Positions 10,066 to 23,235 of a DNA stretch of 64,000 nucleotides are shown in pieces. The notes beneath the pieces are model-generated. The model searched no databases, was not told where the DNA came from, and saw only the letters and a list, made by a program, of their open reading frames with translations. Numbering within the stretch: the stretch's first letter is position 1; the number at the start of each line of letters is the position of its first letter. The translations under genes and the position numbers were made by a program. Source of the DNA: Halomonas sp. S3-1-1 (lineage in GTDB: Bacteria > Pseudomonadota > Gammaproteobacteria > Pseudomonadales > Halomonadaceae); contig NZ_JALGBZ010000003.1 of assembly GCF_023757625.1 (NCBI RefSeq), forward strand, positions 62,001 through 126,000, in the 5' to 3' direction.

Positions 10066-10995
10066 ATGACGCGTAAACGCGCGCTAGGACGTGGCCTGGA
10101 CGCCCTCATCGGAGCGGGCGCACGTCGTCGTGACAGTCTGGATCTCACCAGTGAGGAAACGTTTGAAAGCGTCGATACAGCGCCGTCGAGCGTCGTCGTC
10201 GAGGCCGCCGACAGCGAGCGTCTCGAGCGTTTGCCGCTGGGCCAACTGAGCCGCGGCAAGTACCAGCCTCGCCGCGATATTCAGCCCGAAGCCCTTGAGG
10301 AACTCGCCGACTCGATCCGTGCCCAGGGCGTGATGCAGCCGATCGTCGTGCGCCCGGTGGGCGAGTCTCGCTACGAGATCATCGCCGGCGAACGGCGCTG
10401 GCGCGCCGCGCAGCTCGCCGAACTCGACGTTATCCCCGCGGTCATTCGTGACGTCAGCGACGACGTTGCGCTGGCACTTGCCCTGATCGAGAACATACAG
10501 CGCGAGAACCTCAACGCGGTGGAAGAGGCGATCGCGCTCAAGCGCTTGGGCGACGAGTTCGAACTCACCCAGCAGCAGATCGCCGATGCGGTCGGCAAAT
10601 CGCGCACCCAGGTAGCGAATCTCTTGCGGCTTTTGAGCCTGGATAACGAGGTGCAGACGCTTTTGGAGCGCGGCGATCTCGATATGGGCCACGCCCGCGC
10701 GCTTTTATCGCTCACCAGCGCCCAGCAGCGCCGTATCGCTCACGAGGTGGTCAACAATGACCTGACTGTGCGCGCCACCGAAGCGCTGGTCAAAAAGCTT
10801 GGCAGCGATGAAGCCGCCAAGGCCGTGCCCAAACGCTCGAACAAGACCGCAGACGTTACGCGGCTCGAAACCCAGCTTGGGGAGTTGCTCGGCGCGCCGG
10901 TGTCGATCGACCACGGCCAGCGCGGCAAGGGCAAGGTGACCATTCGCTACACCAGCCTCGAGGAGCTCGACGGCATTCTCGGGCACATCAAATAG
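10066..10995 (+). CDS. parB: Chromosome partitioning protein ParB (Spo0J)
   Basis: A 309-residue ParB that binds parS and slides as a CTP-dependent clamp. Domains in order: a basic N-terminus for ParA contact (KRALGRGLDALIGAG), the CTPase/ParB-N domain with GERRWRAAQ and ALIENIQRENLNAVEEA, a helix-turn-helix near residues 165-190 (TQQQIADAVGKSRTQVANLL), and a C-terminal dimerisation domain. The ATG follows AAGGGGAA. I looked for the consensus parS (TGTTTCACGTGAAACA) across the window and saw no good copy. Confidence 0.96.
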   Translation: MTRKRALGRGLDALIGAGARRRDSLDLTSEETFESVDTAPSSVVVEAADSERLERLPLGQLSRGKYQPRRDIQPEALEELADSIRAQGVMQPIVVRPVGESRYEIIAGERRWRAAQLAELDVIPAVIRDVSDDVALALALIENIQRENLNAVEEAIALKRLGDEFELTQQQIADAVGKSRTQVANLLRLLSLDNEVQTLLERGDLDMGHARALLSLTSAQQRRIAHEVVNNDLTVRATEALVKKLGSDEAAKAVPKRSNKTADVTRLETQLGELLGAPVSIDHGQRGKGKVTIRYTSLEELDGILGHIK

Positions 10996-11106
10996 CGGGT
11001 TGGCTGAATAAATAGCAGGCTCATTAAATGGCCACACGTTAGCCCCTTTTTTTAGCGCTTTGGTCGCAACTGCGCGCGTAAACCCGCAAATTAGACGCAA
11101 CTTCGG

Positions 11107-11135
11107 TTGAAGGTGCGATAGCGCTTCCCTATAAT
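11107..11135 (+). promoter_or_regulatory. Sigma70 promoter of the ATP synthase operon
   Basis: TTGAAG (11107-11112), a 17-base spacer, then a perfect TATAAT (11130-11135). Transcription would start near 11142, leaving a leader of about 110 bases before atpI. It is the best consensus promoter I saw in the window. Confidence 0.75.
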
Positions 11136-11253
11136 CGCGCAAGATTTGTGCAGGTTGTTCGCAGTAACGGAACGGCAAAGAGTAAAACAGCGGACGCCAC
11201 GGCTTCAGCCTTCGATGCTGACACGCGAGTGCCGAGGGGTTGGGCCGGGGGCT

Positions 11254-11649
11254 ATGCAGCGATTCGAAACGCAGCGGCGCAGAACCTATATCGTTCAGCT
11301 CACGCTCGCTCAGTTAGCCATCATGCTGCTCGGCGCGGCGCTTGCGTACCCGGCGGCCGATGTGTCCGGCAGCATTTCTGTGCTGACCGGGGCGCTGGTG
11401 GCAATACTGCCACAGGCATTTTTCATACAGCGAATGGGGTTTCTTCGCACTCGTGGCCGCAGAGCCGGCTCCACGCACCTGCTGCGCGCCGAGGCAGGCA
11501 AGTTTGGTTTGACGGTGGCACTTTTCACGCTGGTTTTCGTGGCAGTGCCTCCCTCAAACCCTACTTTATTTTTTAGCGCTTATGTTGCGGTGATACTGAC
11601 GCATTGGCTGGCGCCCTGGTTAATGCTGAAACGCCGTACAACTGATTGA
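11254..11649 (+). CDS. atpI: ATP synthase protein I (AtpI)
   Basis: A small hydrophobic protein of 131 residues with about four membrane segments, encoded first in the atp operon. It helps assemble the c-ring and has been linked to Mg2+ handling. Segments visible include QLTLAQLAIMLLGAALAYPA, ISVLTGALVAILPQAFFIQ and a C-terminal pair. The ATG at 11254 is preceded by a GGGCCGGGGG run; an in-frame ATG at 11215 would add 13 residues, and I cannot decide firmly between them. Sequence is poorly conserved in this family, so placement carries much of the evidence. Confidence 0.85.
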   Translation: MQRFETQRRRTYIVQLTLAQLAIMLLGAALAYPAADVSGSISVLTGALVAILPQAFFIQRMGFLRTRGRRAGSTHLLRAEAGKFGLTVALFTLVFVAVPPSNPTLFFSAYVAVILTHWLAPWLMLKRRTTD

Positions 11650-12786
<1,137 letters not shown>

Positions 12787-12862
12787 TCAAACCTGACCGG
12801 GCGCTTCAACGCTCGGTTTTGTTTTACCCCGGTCGCCACGAACTTGTCAGAGGTACAGTCCT

Positions 12863-13333
12863 GTGAATATCAACATGACGCTTATCGGGCAGACGATCGC
12901 CTTTGCGATCTTTGTCTGGTTTTGCATAAAGTACGTGTGGCCTCCGATCAGCAACGCGCTTCACGAGCGCCAGAAGAAAATTGCTGATGGTTTGGACGCA
13001 GCCAGCCGTGCAACACGCGATCTCGAACTTGCCCAGGAGCGCTCCGAGCAGACGCTCAAGGAGAGCAAGGAGCAAGCCTCACAGATCATCGAGCAGGCCA
13101 ACAAGCGCTCTGCCCAGATGATCGAAGAGGCGCGGGAACAGGCGCGAGCCGAAGGCGAACGTATCGTTGCAAGCGCCCGCTCGGAAATCGAGCAAGAGGT
13201 CAACCGCGCGAAAAGCGAGCTTCGTGCTCAGGTGTCTCACCTCGCGATCATCGGCGCTGAGCGTATTTTGCAAGAGTCGGTCGACGAGAACGCACATCGC
13301 AAGTTGCTTGATGAGCTTGCCGCCGAACTGTAA
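12863..13333 (+). CDS. atpF: F-type ATP synthase subunit b
   Basis: A 156-residue peripheral-stalk subunit. The N-terminal helix [20 protein letters not shown] anchors it in the membrane. The rest is a long charged, Ala/Glu/Arg-rich coiled coil that dimerises and reaches the delta subunit. The start is GTG at 12863 after CAGAGG. The 12-base gap to atpH shows tight coupling. Confidence 0.97.
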   Translation: MNINMTLIGQTIAFAIFVWFCIKYVWPPISNALHERQKKIADGLDAASRATRDLELAQERSEQTLKESKEQASQIIEQANKRSAQMIEEAREQARAEGERIVASARSEIEQEVNRAKSELRAQVSHLAIIGAERILQESVDENAHRKLLDELAAEL

Positions 13334-13344
13334 GGAGGTGACCC

Positions 13345-13878
13345 ATGGCGGAATTACTGACCGTCGCTCGTCCTTACGCCAAGGCGGCGTTTGAATACGC
13401 GCGTGACCAACAGGCGTTTGATAGCTGGTCCCAAACGCTGAACTTTCTAAGCGTTGCGGTCGCCGACGACACCCTTCGCCGGGTGCTTGGCAGCCCCAAG
13501 GTGTCTAGTGAGCAAAAGGTCGAACTTCTGGGCGACCTGCTGGCGGAAAAGCCCGACGGCCTTTCACGTTTTTTGACGACGCTGGCCGCTCAGGGGCGCC
13601 TCATGGCCCTGCCCTTCATCGCCGATCAGTTCGAGCGCCTGCGCGCTGAACACGAGGAGCGTGTCGAGGTGCTGGTCACGTCGGCCTATAAGCTGACGGC
13701 GCCGCAGAAAACCAAGTTGGCAAACGCGCTTAAAAAGCGTCTGAATCGCGAAATCTCCATTACTACTCAGGTAGACAAGTCGCTCATCGGCGGTGTCATC
13801 CTGCGTGCCGGCGACACCGTCATTGACGGTTCGGTACGCGGTCGATTGAACCGCCTTTCTGACGCGCTCACCGCTTGA
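13345..13878 (+). CDS. atpH: F-type ATP synthase subunit delta
   Basis: A 177-residue stalk protein linking F1 alpha to the b dimer. The N-terminal helical bundle begins with [17 protein letters not shown], and the C-terminal signature is [20 protein letters not shown] near residue 148. The ATG follows a very strong AAGGAGGTGA site. Confidence 0.97.
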   Translation: MAELLTVARPYAKAAFEYARDQQAFDSWSQTLNFLSVAVADDTLRRVLGSPKVSSEQKVELLGDLLAEKPDGLSRFLTTLAAQGRLMALPFIADQFERLRAEHEERVEVLVTSAYKLTAPQKTKLANALKKRLNREISITTQVDKSLIGGVILRAGDTVIDGSVRGRLNRLSDALTA

Positions 13879-13894
13879 GTCCGAGGGACATGGC

Positions 13895-15439
<1,545 letters not shown>

Positions 15440-15444
15440 TGGTC

Positions 15445-15467
15445 AGCCCGCCTTCAAAGGGCGGGCT
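15445..15467 (+). terminator. Hairpin between atpA and atpG
   Basis: An 8-bp stem AGCCCGCC/GGCGGGCT sits 5 bases after the atpA stop, followed by TCACTACTTTTT. It may be a partial terminator or a processing/stability element that tunes alpha relative to gamma. Confidence 0.45.
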
Positions 15468-15507
15468 TCACTACTTTTTGAGAGCCACGAACGAAGGGTA
15501 GATCGCT

Positions 15508-16395
15508 ATGGCAGCTGCAAAAGAGATACGCACCCAGATCGGGAGCATTAAAAATACGCAGAAAATCACCAGCGCCATGGAAATGGTCGCTGCGTCGAAA
15601 ATGCGTAAAGCACAAGATCTGATGAAGGCTGGCCAGCCCTACGCACGACAGATTCGCAACGTGGTCGGCCACATCGCTGACGCCAATCCCGAGTACAAGC
15701 ACGACTACATGGTCGAGCGCGAGGTGAAGCGCGTTGGTTACATTGTGGTGTCCACCGACCGCGGTCTGTGCGGCGGTTTGAACGTCAACCTCTTCAAGGC
15801 CGTGCTGAAAGACGCCGCCGCCTGGAGAGAGGAAGGCGCTGAGCTGGACTTCTGCGCCCTGGGCTCAAAGGCCGGCGCCTTTTTCCGTAAGTACGGCGGC
15901 AACCTGGTTGCGGCGAAAAGCGGATTGGGTGAAAAGCCGACCGTCGAGGGTCTGATCGGTAGTGTCAAGGTCATGCTCGAAGCGTACGACGAAGGCCGTC
16001 TTGATCGTCTATACGTGGTGTACAACGAATTCGTCAACACCATGACGCAAAAGCCGGTGGTTCGTCAGCTCCTGCCGCTCTCATCCGACATGGGTGAGGA
16101 CGCCGGACATGACAACGAAGAAAACGCCCGTCCCGGAAGCTGGGACTACCTGTATGAACCGGATGCCAAGGCGTTGCTGGACAGCCTGCTGATTCGCTTT
16201 ATCGAATCCCAGGTGTATCAGGCGGTGGTCGAAAACGGTGCGTGCGAACAGGCCGCCCGGATGATCGCCATGAAGAGCGCGACCGACAACGCGGGTAATT
16301 TGATCGACGATCTGGAGATGGTCTACAACAAGGCCCGCCAGGCCGCCATTACCCAGGAAATTTCCGAGATTGTCGGCGGCGCTTCAGCCGTATAA
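15508..16395 (+). CDS. atpG: F-type ATP synthase subunit gamma
   Basis: A 295-residue central rotor shaft. The N-terminal helix [20 protein letters not shown] and C-terminal helix [20 protein letters not shown] form the coiled coil inside F1. [11 protein letters not shown] near residue 82 is the conserved Rossmann-like segment. It is slightly longer than the usual 286-288 residues, with an acidic insert around [20 protein letters not shown] (about residues 194-213), possibly a halophile adaptation. Confidence 0.97.
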   Translation: MAAAKEIRTQIGSIKNTQKITSAMEMVAASKMRKAQDLMKAGQPYARQIRNVVGHIADANPEYKHDYMVEREVKRVGYIVVSTDRGLCGGLNVNLFKAVLKDAAAWREEGAELDFCALGSKAGAFFRKYGGNLVAAKSGLGEKPTVEGLIGSVKVMLEAYDEGRLDRLYVVYNEFVNTMTQKPVVRQLLPLSSDMGEDAGHDNEENARPGSWDYLYEPDAKALLDSLLIRFIESQVYQAVVENGACEQAARMIAMKSATDNAGNLIDDLEMVYNKARQAAITQEISEIVGGASAV

Positions 16396-16451
16396 CGCCT
16401 TTGGAGCCGCCCGCCGGCTCAAGGCAGACAGGTTTCATTTGCAGGTTTTAA

Positions 16452-17843
<1,392 letters not shown>

Positions 17844-17867
17844 TCCCGTTCAATAGGGGGATTCGCT

Positions 17868-18296
17868 ATGGCGAATAGCTTCACTTGCAATATCGTCAGC
17901 GCCGAAGACTCGATCTTCTCGGGAACCATCGAGATGGTGGTGGCGGCCGGCGTCGTGGGCGATCTCGGTATTCTGCCGGGGCACGCTCCGCTTTTGACCG
18001 AGCTACAGCCCGGGCCGGTTCGCGTGTTTCACGACGGTGGCAAGGAAGATCACTTCTTTGTGTCCGGGGGCTTCATGGAGGTCCAACCGGACCACGTGAC
18101 CATCCTGGCCGATGCCGCCACGCGGGCAAGCGACCTTGACGAAGCCGCCGCCGAACAGGCGCGGGAAGAAGCGCTGAAAGCCTTCAACGACAAGTCTGCC
18201 GAGCTCGACTACACGCGCGCCTCGGCAGAGCTTGCCGAAGCCGTGGCCCAACTGCGTACGATCCAACAGCTGCGCAAGAAGGCGGGTAAGGGCTAG
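17868..18296 (+). CDS. atpC: F-type ATP synthase subunit epsilon
   Basis: A 142-residue rotor subunit that inhibits ATP hydrolysis. The N-terminal beta-barrel contains GDLGILPGHAPLLTELQPGP and the C-terminal two-helix hairpin is alanine-rich. It is the last gene of the operon; a terminator follows at once. Confidence 0.97.
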   Translation: MANSFTCNIVSAEDSIFSGTIEMVVAAGVVGDLGILPGHAPLLTELQPGPVRVFHDGGKEDHFFVSGGFMEVQPDHVTILADAATRASDLDEAAAEQAREEALKAFNDKSAELDYTRASAELAEAVAQLRTIQQLRKKAGKG

Positions 18297-18321
18297 AAAG
18301 ACCGACGCCCTTCGCGCGACG

Positions 18322-18366
18322 AAAACGCTCCTTGAGCCCATCGGGTTCAGGGAGCGTTTTTTTTCT
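18322..18366 (+). terminator. Rho-independent terminator of the atp operon
   Basis: AAAACGCTCC, then an interrupted stem TGAGCCC/GGGTTCA and GGAGCGTTTT with a long T run. It lies 25 bases after the atpC stop. Confidence 0.9.
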
Positions 18367-18452
18367 CTGCTACTATAGGCGCCTACGCGCCGCGTCAAAA
18401 AACGCACGGTTATCTTTCATCCTGCCCACTGGGTTTAGTAGAGGAAATGACG

Positions 18453-19838
18453 ATGTCGCTAAACGATGAAACCCTGCAGGCACTGAAAACGGCGCTTCTG
18501 GACGCGCTCAACGCCAACCCGGTGCGCCGGGACCTGCTCGCCGGGCGGCTGGCGGAAATCCGCTCAGCGGATATCGCCGAGGTGCTCGAGGAACTTATCG
18601 AGGATGACGAGCGGCTGCCGGCAGCGATCGCCATCCTCGATATTCTCTCACCGGAGCGCGCCGCCAACGTGCTGGGCTATCTGCCCGGTGAAAGCCAGCT
18701 CGAAGTCGTTGGCGAGCTCTCTGACACCCAGGTACTGAAACTGCTCGAAGAGATGGGCTCGGACGAGCGGGCGGATCTCTTCAACCTGCTGGGTGAGGAT
18801 CGCCGTGAAGCGCTGCTGCGGCGCATGGCTCACCAGGAGCGCGAGGATCTAAAGCGCTTGGCAAGCTACGAGCAGGGCACCGCCGGCGCCATCATGACCT
18901 CGGACTACGTTGCCATCACCAGCGGCATGACGGTCTCCCAGGCGCTGATGCGCGTGCGCCAGACCGCGCCGGACGCGGAGACGGTCTATCAGCTCTACGT
19001 GCTGGATAGCGACGGCGAGCTGATCGGCACCATGTCGCTGCGCCAACTGATGGTGGCGCGCCCGGGGGCGGTGGTCGACGACATCATGATCAAGGATGTG
19101 ATCAGCACCGTCGTGGACCGCGCCCAGGAGGACGTCGCTCGCGTGGTCGCCCGCTACGATCTGCTGGCGCTGCCGGTGATCGACCATGATGGCCGAATGG
19201 TGGGCATTGTCACCCACGATGACGCGATGGACGTGGCGGAGTCCGAGGCGACCGAGGATATCCACAAGGGGATGTCGATCGGCCAGCTCGAGGACGGCGT
19301 GAGCCGGGTGCCGCTTTGGAGCCTTTATCGCAAACGCGTGACCTGGCTGGTGCTGCTGGTGTTCGCCAATCTCTTCTCCGGGGCGGGCATCGCCTACTTC
19401 GAGGACGTGATCGCCGCTCAGGTGGCGCTGGTGTTCTTCTTGCCGCTTCTGATCGGCAGCGGCGGCAACGCCGGCGCCCAGGCCGCGACGCTGATGGTGC
19501 GCGGCATGGCGACCGGGGATGTCGGGGTCAAGGATTGGAGCAAAATGCTGGGTCGGGAGCTTCTGGTGGCCGGCTCGCTGGGCCTGACCATGGCAATCGC
19601 CGTGGCGCCGATTGGCATCATGCGCGGCGGCGAGGCGGTGGCGGGAATCGTTGCGCTGAGTATGGTGGTGATCGTGCTGTTTGGCAGCCTGATCGGCATG
19701 TGCCTGCCCTTCGTGCTCGAGCGTTTCAAGGTCGACCCGGCCACGGCCTCGGCACCGCTGGTGACCACGCTGATCGACGCCACGGGCGTTTTGATCTACT
19801 TCAGTATCGCCACCGCCGTGCTGGTCAGCATTAACTAG
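18453..19838 (+). CDS. mgtE: Magnesium transporter MgtE
   Basis: A 461-residue Mg2+ channel. Order: an N-terminal MgtE_N superhelix (about 1-130, with LGYLPGESQLEVVGEL), a CBS pair (about 135-260, starting at TAGAIMTSDYVAITSGMTVS) that senses Mg2+, a connecting helix and five membrane helices. The pore motif region is FFLPLLIGSGGNAGAQAATL. GAGGA at 18441 suits the ATG at 18453; the ATG at 18447 is too close to it. It sits between the atp terminator and a convergent cation-efflux gene. Confidence 0.95.
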   Translation: MSLNDETLQALKTALLDALNANPVRRDLLAGRLAEIRSADIAEVLEELIEDDERLPAAIAILDILSPERAANVLGYLPGESQLEVVGELSDTQVLKLLEEMGSDERADLFNLLGEDRREALLRRMAHQEREDLKRLASYEQGTAGAIMTSDYVAITSGMTVSQALMRVRQTAPDAETVYQLYVLDSDGELIGTMSLRQLMVARPGAVVDDIMIKDVISTVVDRAQEDVARVVARYDLLALPVIDHDGRMVGIVTHDDAMDVAESEATEDIHKGMSIGQLEDGVSRVPLWSLYRKRVTWLVLLVFANLFSGAGIAYFEDVIAAQVALVFFLPLLIGSGGNAGAQAATLMVRGMATGDVGVKDWSKMLGRELLVAGSLGLTMAIAVAPIGIMRGGEAVAGIVALSMVVIVLFGSLIGMCLPFVLERFKVDPATASAPLVTTLIDATGVLIYFSIATAVLVSIN

Positions 19839-19847
19839 CCGCGCGGT

Positions 19848-21041
19848 TTAACGCAGCGCGCTGCTCGCCGCCCGGGTGATGAAGAGAATCTCGACGTGGC
19901 CCAGCCACTCGATGTCGCCGGCCATCGCCTTTAGGTGGCTGGCCAGACACTGGGGCGGCTGGTGCACCGGGTCGCTGATGATCAGCGATACCGACACCTT
20001 GTTGTCCAGGTAGTGAAGCTGTAGATCATTCAGGGTGCGCCACACCGGGTGTGCGTACCAGCGCTCGTCGAGGGCAGCCTCGACCTCCGGGCGCAGCGGC
20101 AGGCCTGGCAGCTTGCTCGGGTCGCCTTCGCCGGCGTCGTCTTCCGGGTCGATGTGGAAAATCACGTCGGTGAGCAGCGGAAATTCGTGGCGCAGCCGGC
20201 GGCTCACTTCGTTGCCGATCTCGTGGGCTTCCGAGACGGTGATCGTCGGCCCCACCACGACATGCAGATCGACCATCACCCAGCCCGCGGACTGGCGCGT
20301 GCGCAGGTCGTGCACGCTGTCCACGCCGGGCACGCTGCAGGCCACGTCGTGCATCTGGCGCTGCACCTCCTCAGGAAGCGCGGTATCGACGAGCTCGCGA
20401 GCGGACTGCCACAGAAGATCCCAGCCCACCTTGCCGACCAAAAGCCCGACCACCACGGCGGCGACGGCGTCCAGCCAGCCGGCGCCGAACTGCGCGCCCA
20501 GAAGCGCTACCAGTACCACGGCGGTGGAGAGCGCGTCGCTTCGCGAGTGCCAGGCATTGGCTTCAAGCAGTTTCGACTTCACCTCCTTCGCCACGCGCAT
20601 GGTGTAGCGAAAGATCCACTCCTTGCTCAAAAGCGCGGCCACAGTGATGGCGATCGCAACCGCTCCCGGCGCGCTGACGCCTTCGCCGTTTAAAAGCCTG
20701 TCGACGCTCGACCAGGCGATCGCCCCGGCGACAAAGATCAGGACACTGCCCAGCAGCAGCGTAGTCAGCGTTTCGATGCGCCCGTGGCCATAATGGTGGT
20801 CGTCGTCCGGCCCTTGGCGGCCGTAGTGGATCGCCGTGAGCACGAAGCCGTCGGTGACCAGATCAGACAGTGAGTGGATGCCGTCGGCAATCAGCGCCGC
20901 CGAGCCGACCAGATAGCCAACCGCCACTTTCACGATGCTTAAAAGCGCGTCGAGCCAGGCGCCCACGTAGGTCACCCGCTTGGCTTTTTGGTGGTCGAGC
21001 GCGTGGTTTTGAACCACTGGCGATTCTACGGTCTGAGACAT
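19848..21041 (-). CDS. Cation diffusion facilitator (FieF/CDF-family) efflux protein
   Basis: A 397-residue metal exporter. Six membrane helices occupy residues 25-215, with metal-site motifs ADGIHSLSDLVTDG in helix 2 and NAWHSRSDALS in helix 5, plus HHYGHGRIET between helices. The cytoplasmic C-terminal CDF domain carries DLHVVVGPTITVSEAHEIG. A further tail of about 100 residues (after residue 295) is longer than in E. coli FieF and contains acidic EDDAGEGD; its role is unknown. Zn2+ or Fe2+ are the usual substrates. It converges with mgtE with a 9-base gap. Confidence 0.92.
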   Translation of the reverse strand: MSQTVESPVVQNHALDHQKAKRVTYVGAWLDALLSIVKVAVGYLVGSAALIADGIHSLSDLVTDGFVLTAIHYGRQGPDDDHHYGHGRIETLTTLLLGSVLIFVAGAIAWSSVDRLLNGEGVSAPGAVAIAITVAALLSKEWIFRYTMRVAKEVKSKLLEANAWHSRSDALSTAVVLVALLGAQFGAGWLDAVAAVVVGLLVGKVGWDLLWQSARELVDTALPEEVQRQMHDVACSVPGVDSVHDLRTRQSAGWVMVDLHVVVGPTITVSEAHEIGNEVSRRLRHEFPLLTDVIFHIDPEDDAGEGDPSKLPGLPLRPEVEAALDERWYAHPVWRTLNDLQLHYLDNKVSVSLIISDPVHQPPQCLASHLKAMAGDIEWLGHVEILFITRAASSALR

Positions 21042-21274
21042 GGGTTCCCTGCCGGGGCTTGCACGATCAATAGGGCTCTATTGTAGCGCATCGCAGCGTC
21101 ATCCATACCCCCGAACGTTTGTTCACTTGATGTTACAAAGCGGACAAATATCGAGAGGATGTGTATTCTTGCAATCCGGTCAGGGCCACATCGAAGAGGT
21201 CTTGTCTGAAAAGCGTGGCCGCTCGCCGGCTTTTCAGACAGCACCCGAATAGCGTAATACGAACAGGATTATTC

Positions 21275-22075
21275 ATGGATTGGCTTCAAGTAGTGGTGCT
21301 GGCGGTCGTACAGGGGTTGACCGAGTTTCTACCCGTTTCGAGTTCGGCCCACCTCATTTTGGTTCCCGTATTGACCGACTGGGATGACCAGGGCTTGGCG
21401 TTCGACGTTGCGCTGCATCTGGGTAGTCTCAGCGCGGTGGTGCTCTATTTTCGCCGCGAGCTTTGGCAGATGGTGACCAGTACGTTCGCCACGCTGGGCG
21501 GCAAAGGCATCAATCGGGACGCGACGCTGGCGCTTTGGGTGGTGGTGGCAACGCTTCCGGTGTGCGCCGTTGGGTTTGTGCTTCAAGACATTGTCGAGGC
21601 GAACATGCGCTCGACATCAGTCATTGCCGTGAGTCTTATCGTATTCGGACTGCTGTTGGGCTACGCCGACATGAAAAAGCGCGGTGAGCGCTCGGAGTAC
21701 GACATGCGCCTAAAAGATGCGCTTATCATCGGCGCCGCTCAAGTGCTTGCGCTCATCCCCGGCACCTCGCGTTCAGGCATCACGATTACCGCCGCGCTGA
21801 TGGTAGGCATGGGCCGTGAGGGGGCTTCGCGCTTTTCGTTTCTACTCTCCATTCCCGTGATCGTACTGGCCGGCGGGCTCGAAACTTTCAAGTTGATCAG
21901 CGCGCCAGTATCGGTCGACGTCACCGCCATGTTTTGGGCGACCCTGCTCTCCGGCGTCAGCGCCTATCTCTGTATTCACTACTTTTTAGCGGTGATTAGA
22001 AAGTTGAGCATGCAACCCTTCGTGATTTATCGCGTATTATTTGGCCTTTGGCTTTTATGGTTCTTTTACTTTTAG
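21275..22075 (+). CDS. uppP: Undecaprenyl-diphosphate phosphatase UppP (BacA)
   Basis: A 266-residue polytopic membrane enzyme recycling the lipid carrier of peptidoglycan synthesis. The two catalytic motifs are present: TEFLPVSSSAHLIL near residue 17 and PGTSRSGITITAALMVGM near residue 165. The ATG at 21275 follows AACAGGATT. The upstream in-frame extension has no membrane or family character. Confidence 0.96.
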   Translation: MDWLQVVVLAVVQGLTEFLPVSSSAHLILVPVLTDWDDQGLAFDVALHLGSLSAVVLYFRRELWQMVTSTFATLGGKGINRDATLALWVVVATLPVCAVGFVLQDIVEANMRSTSVIAVSLIVFGLLLGYADMKKRGERSEYDMRLKDALIIGAAQVLALIPGTSRSGITITAALMVGMGREGASRFSFLLSIPVIVLAGGLETFKLISAPVSVDVTAMFWATLLSGVSAYLCIHYFLAVIRKLSMQPFVIYRVLFGLWLLWFFYF

Positions 22076-22103
22076 TCGCCCAGCGTTTTCGAAGGGATCC
22101 TGC

Positions 22104-23234
22104 ATGAACATGACTTCGCCGAGCGCGAACCGAACCGCGCGCTACCTTCCTCTTGTGCTGCTACTGGCACTAGGCCTGTTGGCGGGCTGCTCGGAAAACG
22201 ACCGGCCGCTCGACTCGCCCGTACGCCTGGAGGGCGGTATCTTTGGCACGTTTTACCAGGTCACCATCGCCGATCCGCTCACCCAAGGCGAGTCACAGGC
22301 GCTCGAGGAGGGCATTCTCGCCGAGCTCGAGGATGTCGATCAGGCGATGTCCACCTACCGCGACGACTCGGAGCTGATCGCCTTCAACGGTGCCCCGCTC
22401 GACGAGTGGCAGCCGCTCTCCAACGAGCTGATCGAAGTGATGGCAATCAGCCAGTCGGTGGCCGAGACGAGCAACGGCGCCTTTGATATCACCGTTGGGG
22501 AACTGGTCAATCTTTGGAGTTTCGGCCCCGAGGCGCGGCCCCAGGAAGTTCCTTCCGACCAGGAGCTCGAGGAGCGCCTGGCGCGCATCGGCTTCGATGC
22601 CGTCGAGGTGGATACGCAGAAAATGCAGGCGCGGCGCGTGCGCGACGTTTTCGTCGATCTCTCCGGGGTGGCCAAAGGCCATGCAACGGACCGGGTCGCG
22701 GCGTATCTCGACAAGGAAGGCATCGACAACTACCTGGTCAACCTGGGCGGAGACCTGATCGCCCGCGGCCACCGCGTTGCCGCCGAGCAGGAACCCTGGC
22801 GCATTGGCATCGAGGTGCCCCGAGATGGCCGTCCCCAAGCGCAGCACATCATTCCGCTGGAGACGCTGTCGGTGGCTACCTCCGGTGACTACCGTAACTA
22901 CTTCGAAGTGGACGGGCAGCGCTACGCCCATACCCTGGACCCGCGCACCGGGCGCCCGGTCACCCACAGCCTGGCTTCTGTATCGGTGTTCCATCCGTCG
23001 AACGCCTGGGCGGATGCTTGGGCCACCGCGCTTTCGGTGGTGGGCGAGGACGTCGGCATGCAGATGGCCGTCGACAACGACCTGAGCGTGCTGATGCTCG
23101 TCAACGACGACGAAGGGCAGTGGCAGAGCGTGGCGAGTCCTGCCTTCGTCGACTACTTCGGTGAAGACCTTCTTCAAACGCTCGGCGTCGATGTATGGAA
23201 CGCCGAGACGACACCCGCCGCAACAGGTGAATAA
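22104..23234 (+). CDS. apbE: ApbE, FAD:protein FMN transferase (lipoprotein)
   Basis: A 376-residue flavin transferase that attaches FMN to threonines of exported proteins such as NqrB/NqrC and RnfG. A lipoprotein signal ends in LLAGC (Cys near residue 30). Family motifs are GTFYQVTI, SNGAFDITVGELVNLWSFG, VDLSGVAKGHATDRVA, YLVNLGGDLIARG and HTLDPRTGRPV. The ATG at 22104 follows GAAGGGATCC. Its target flavoproteins are not in the window. It is followed at once by glmU. Confidence 0.94.
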   Translation: MNMTSPSANRTARYLPLVLLLALGLLAGCSENDRPLDSPVRLEGGIFGTFYQVTIADPLTQGESQALEEGILAELEDVDQAMSTYRDDSELIAFNGAPLDEWQPLSNELIEVMAISQSVAETSNGAFDITVGELVNLWSFGPEARPQEVPSDQELEERLARIGFDAVEVDTQKMQARRVRDVFVDLSGVAKGHATDRVAAYLDKEGIDNYLVNLGGDLIARGHRVAAEQEPWRIGIEVPRDGRPQAQHIIPLETLSVATSGDYRNYFEVDGQRYAHTLDPRTGRPVTHSLASVSVFHPSNAWADAWATALSVVGEDVGMQMAVDNDLSVLMLVNDDEGQWQSVASPAFVDYFGEDLLQTLGVDVWNAETTPAATGE

Positions 23235-23235
23235 C

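Noticed and set aside
9255..11100. parS sites near parAB
   Set aside because: I looked for TGTTTCACGTGAAACA-like palindromes in and around parAB and the rest of the window and saw no convincing copy; they may lie just outside.
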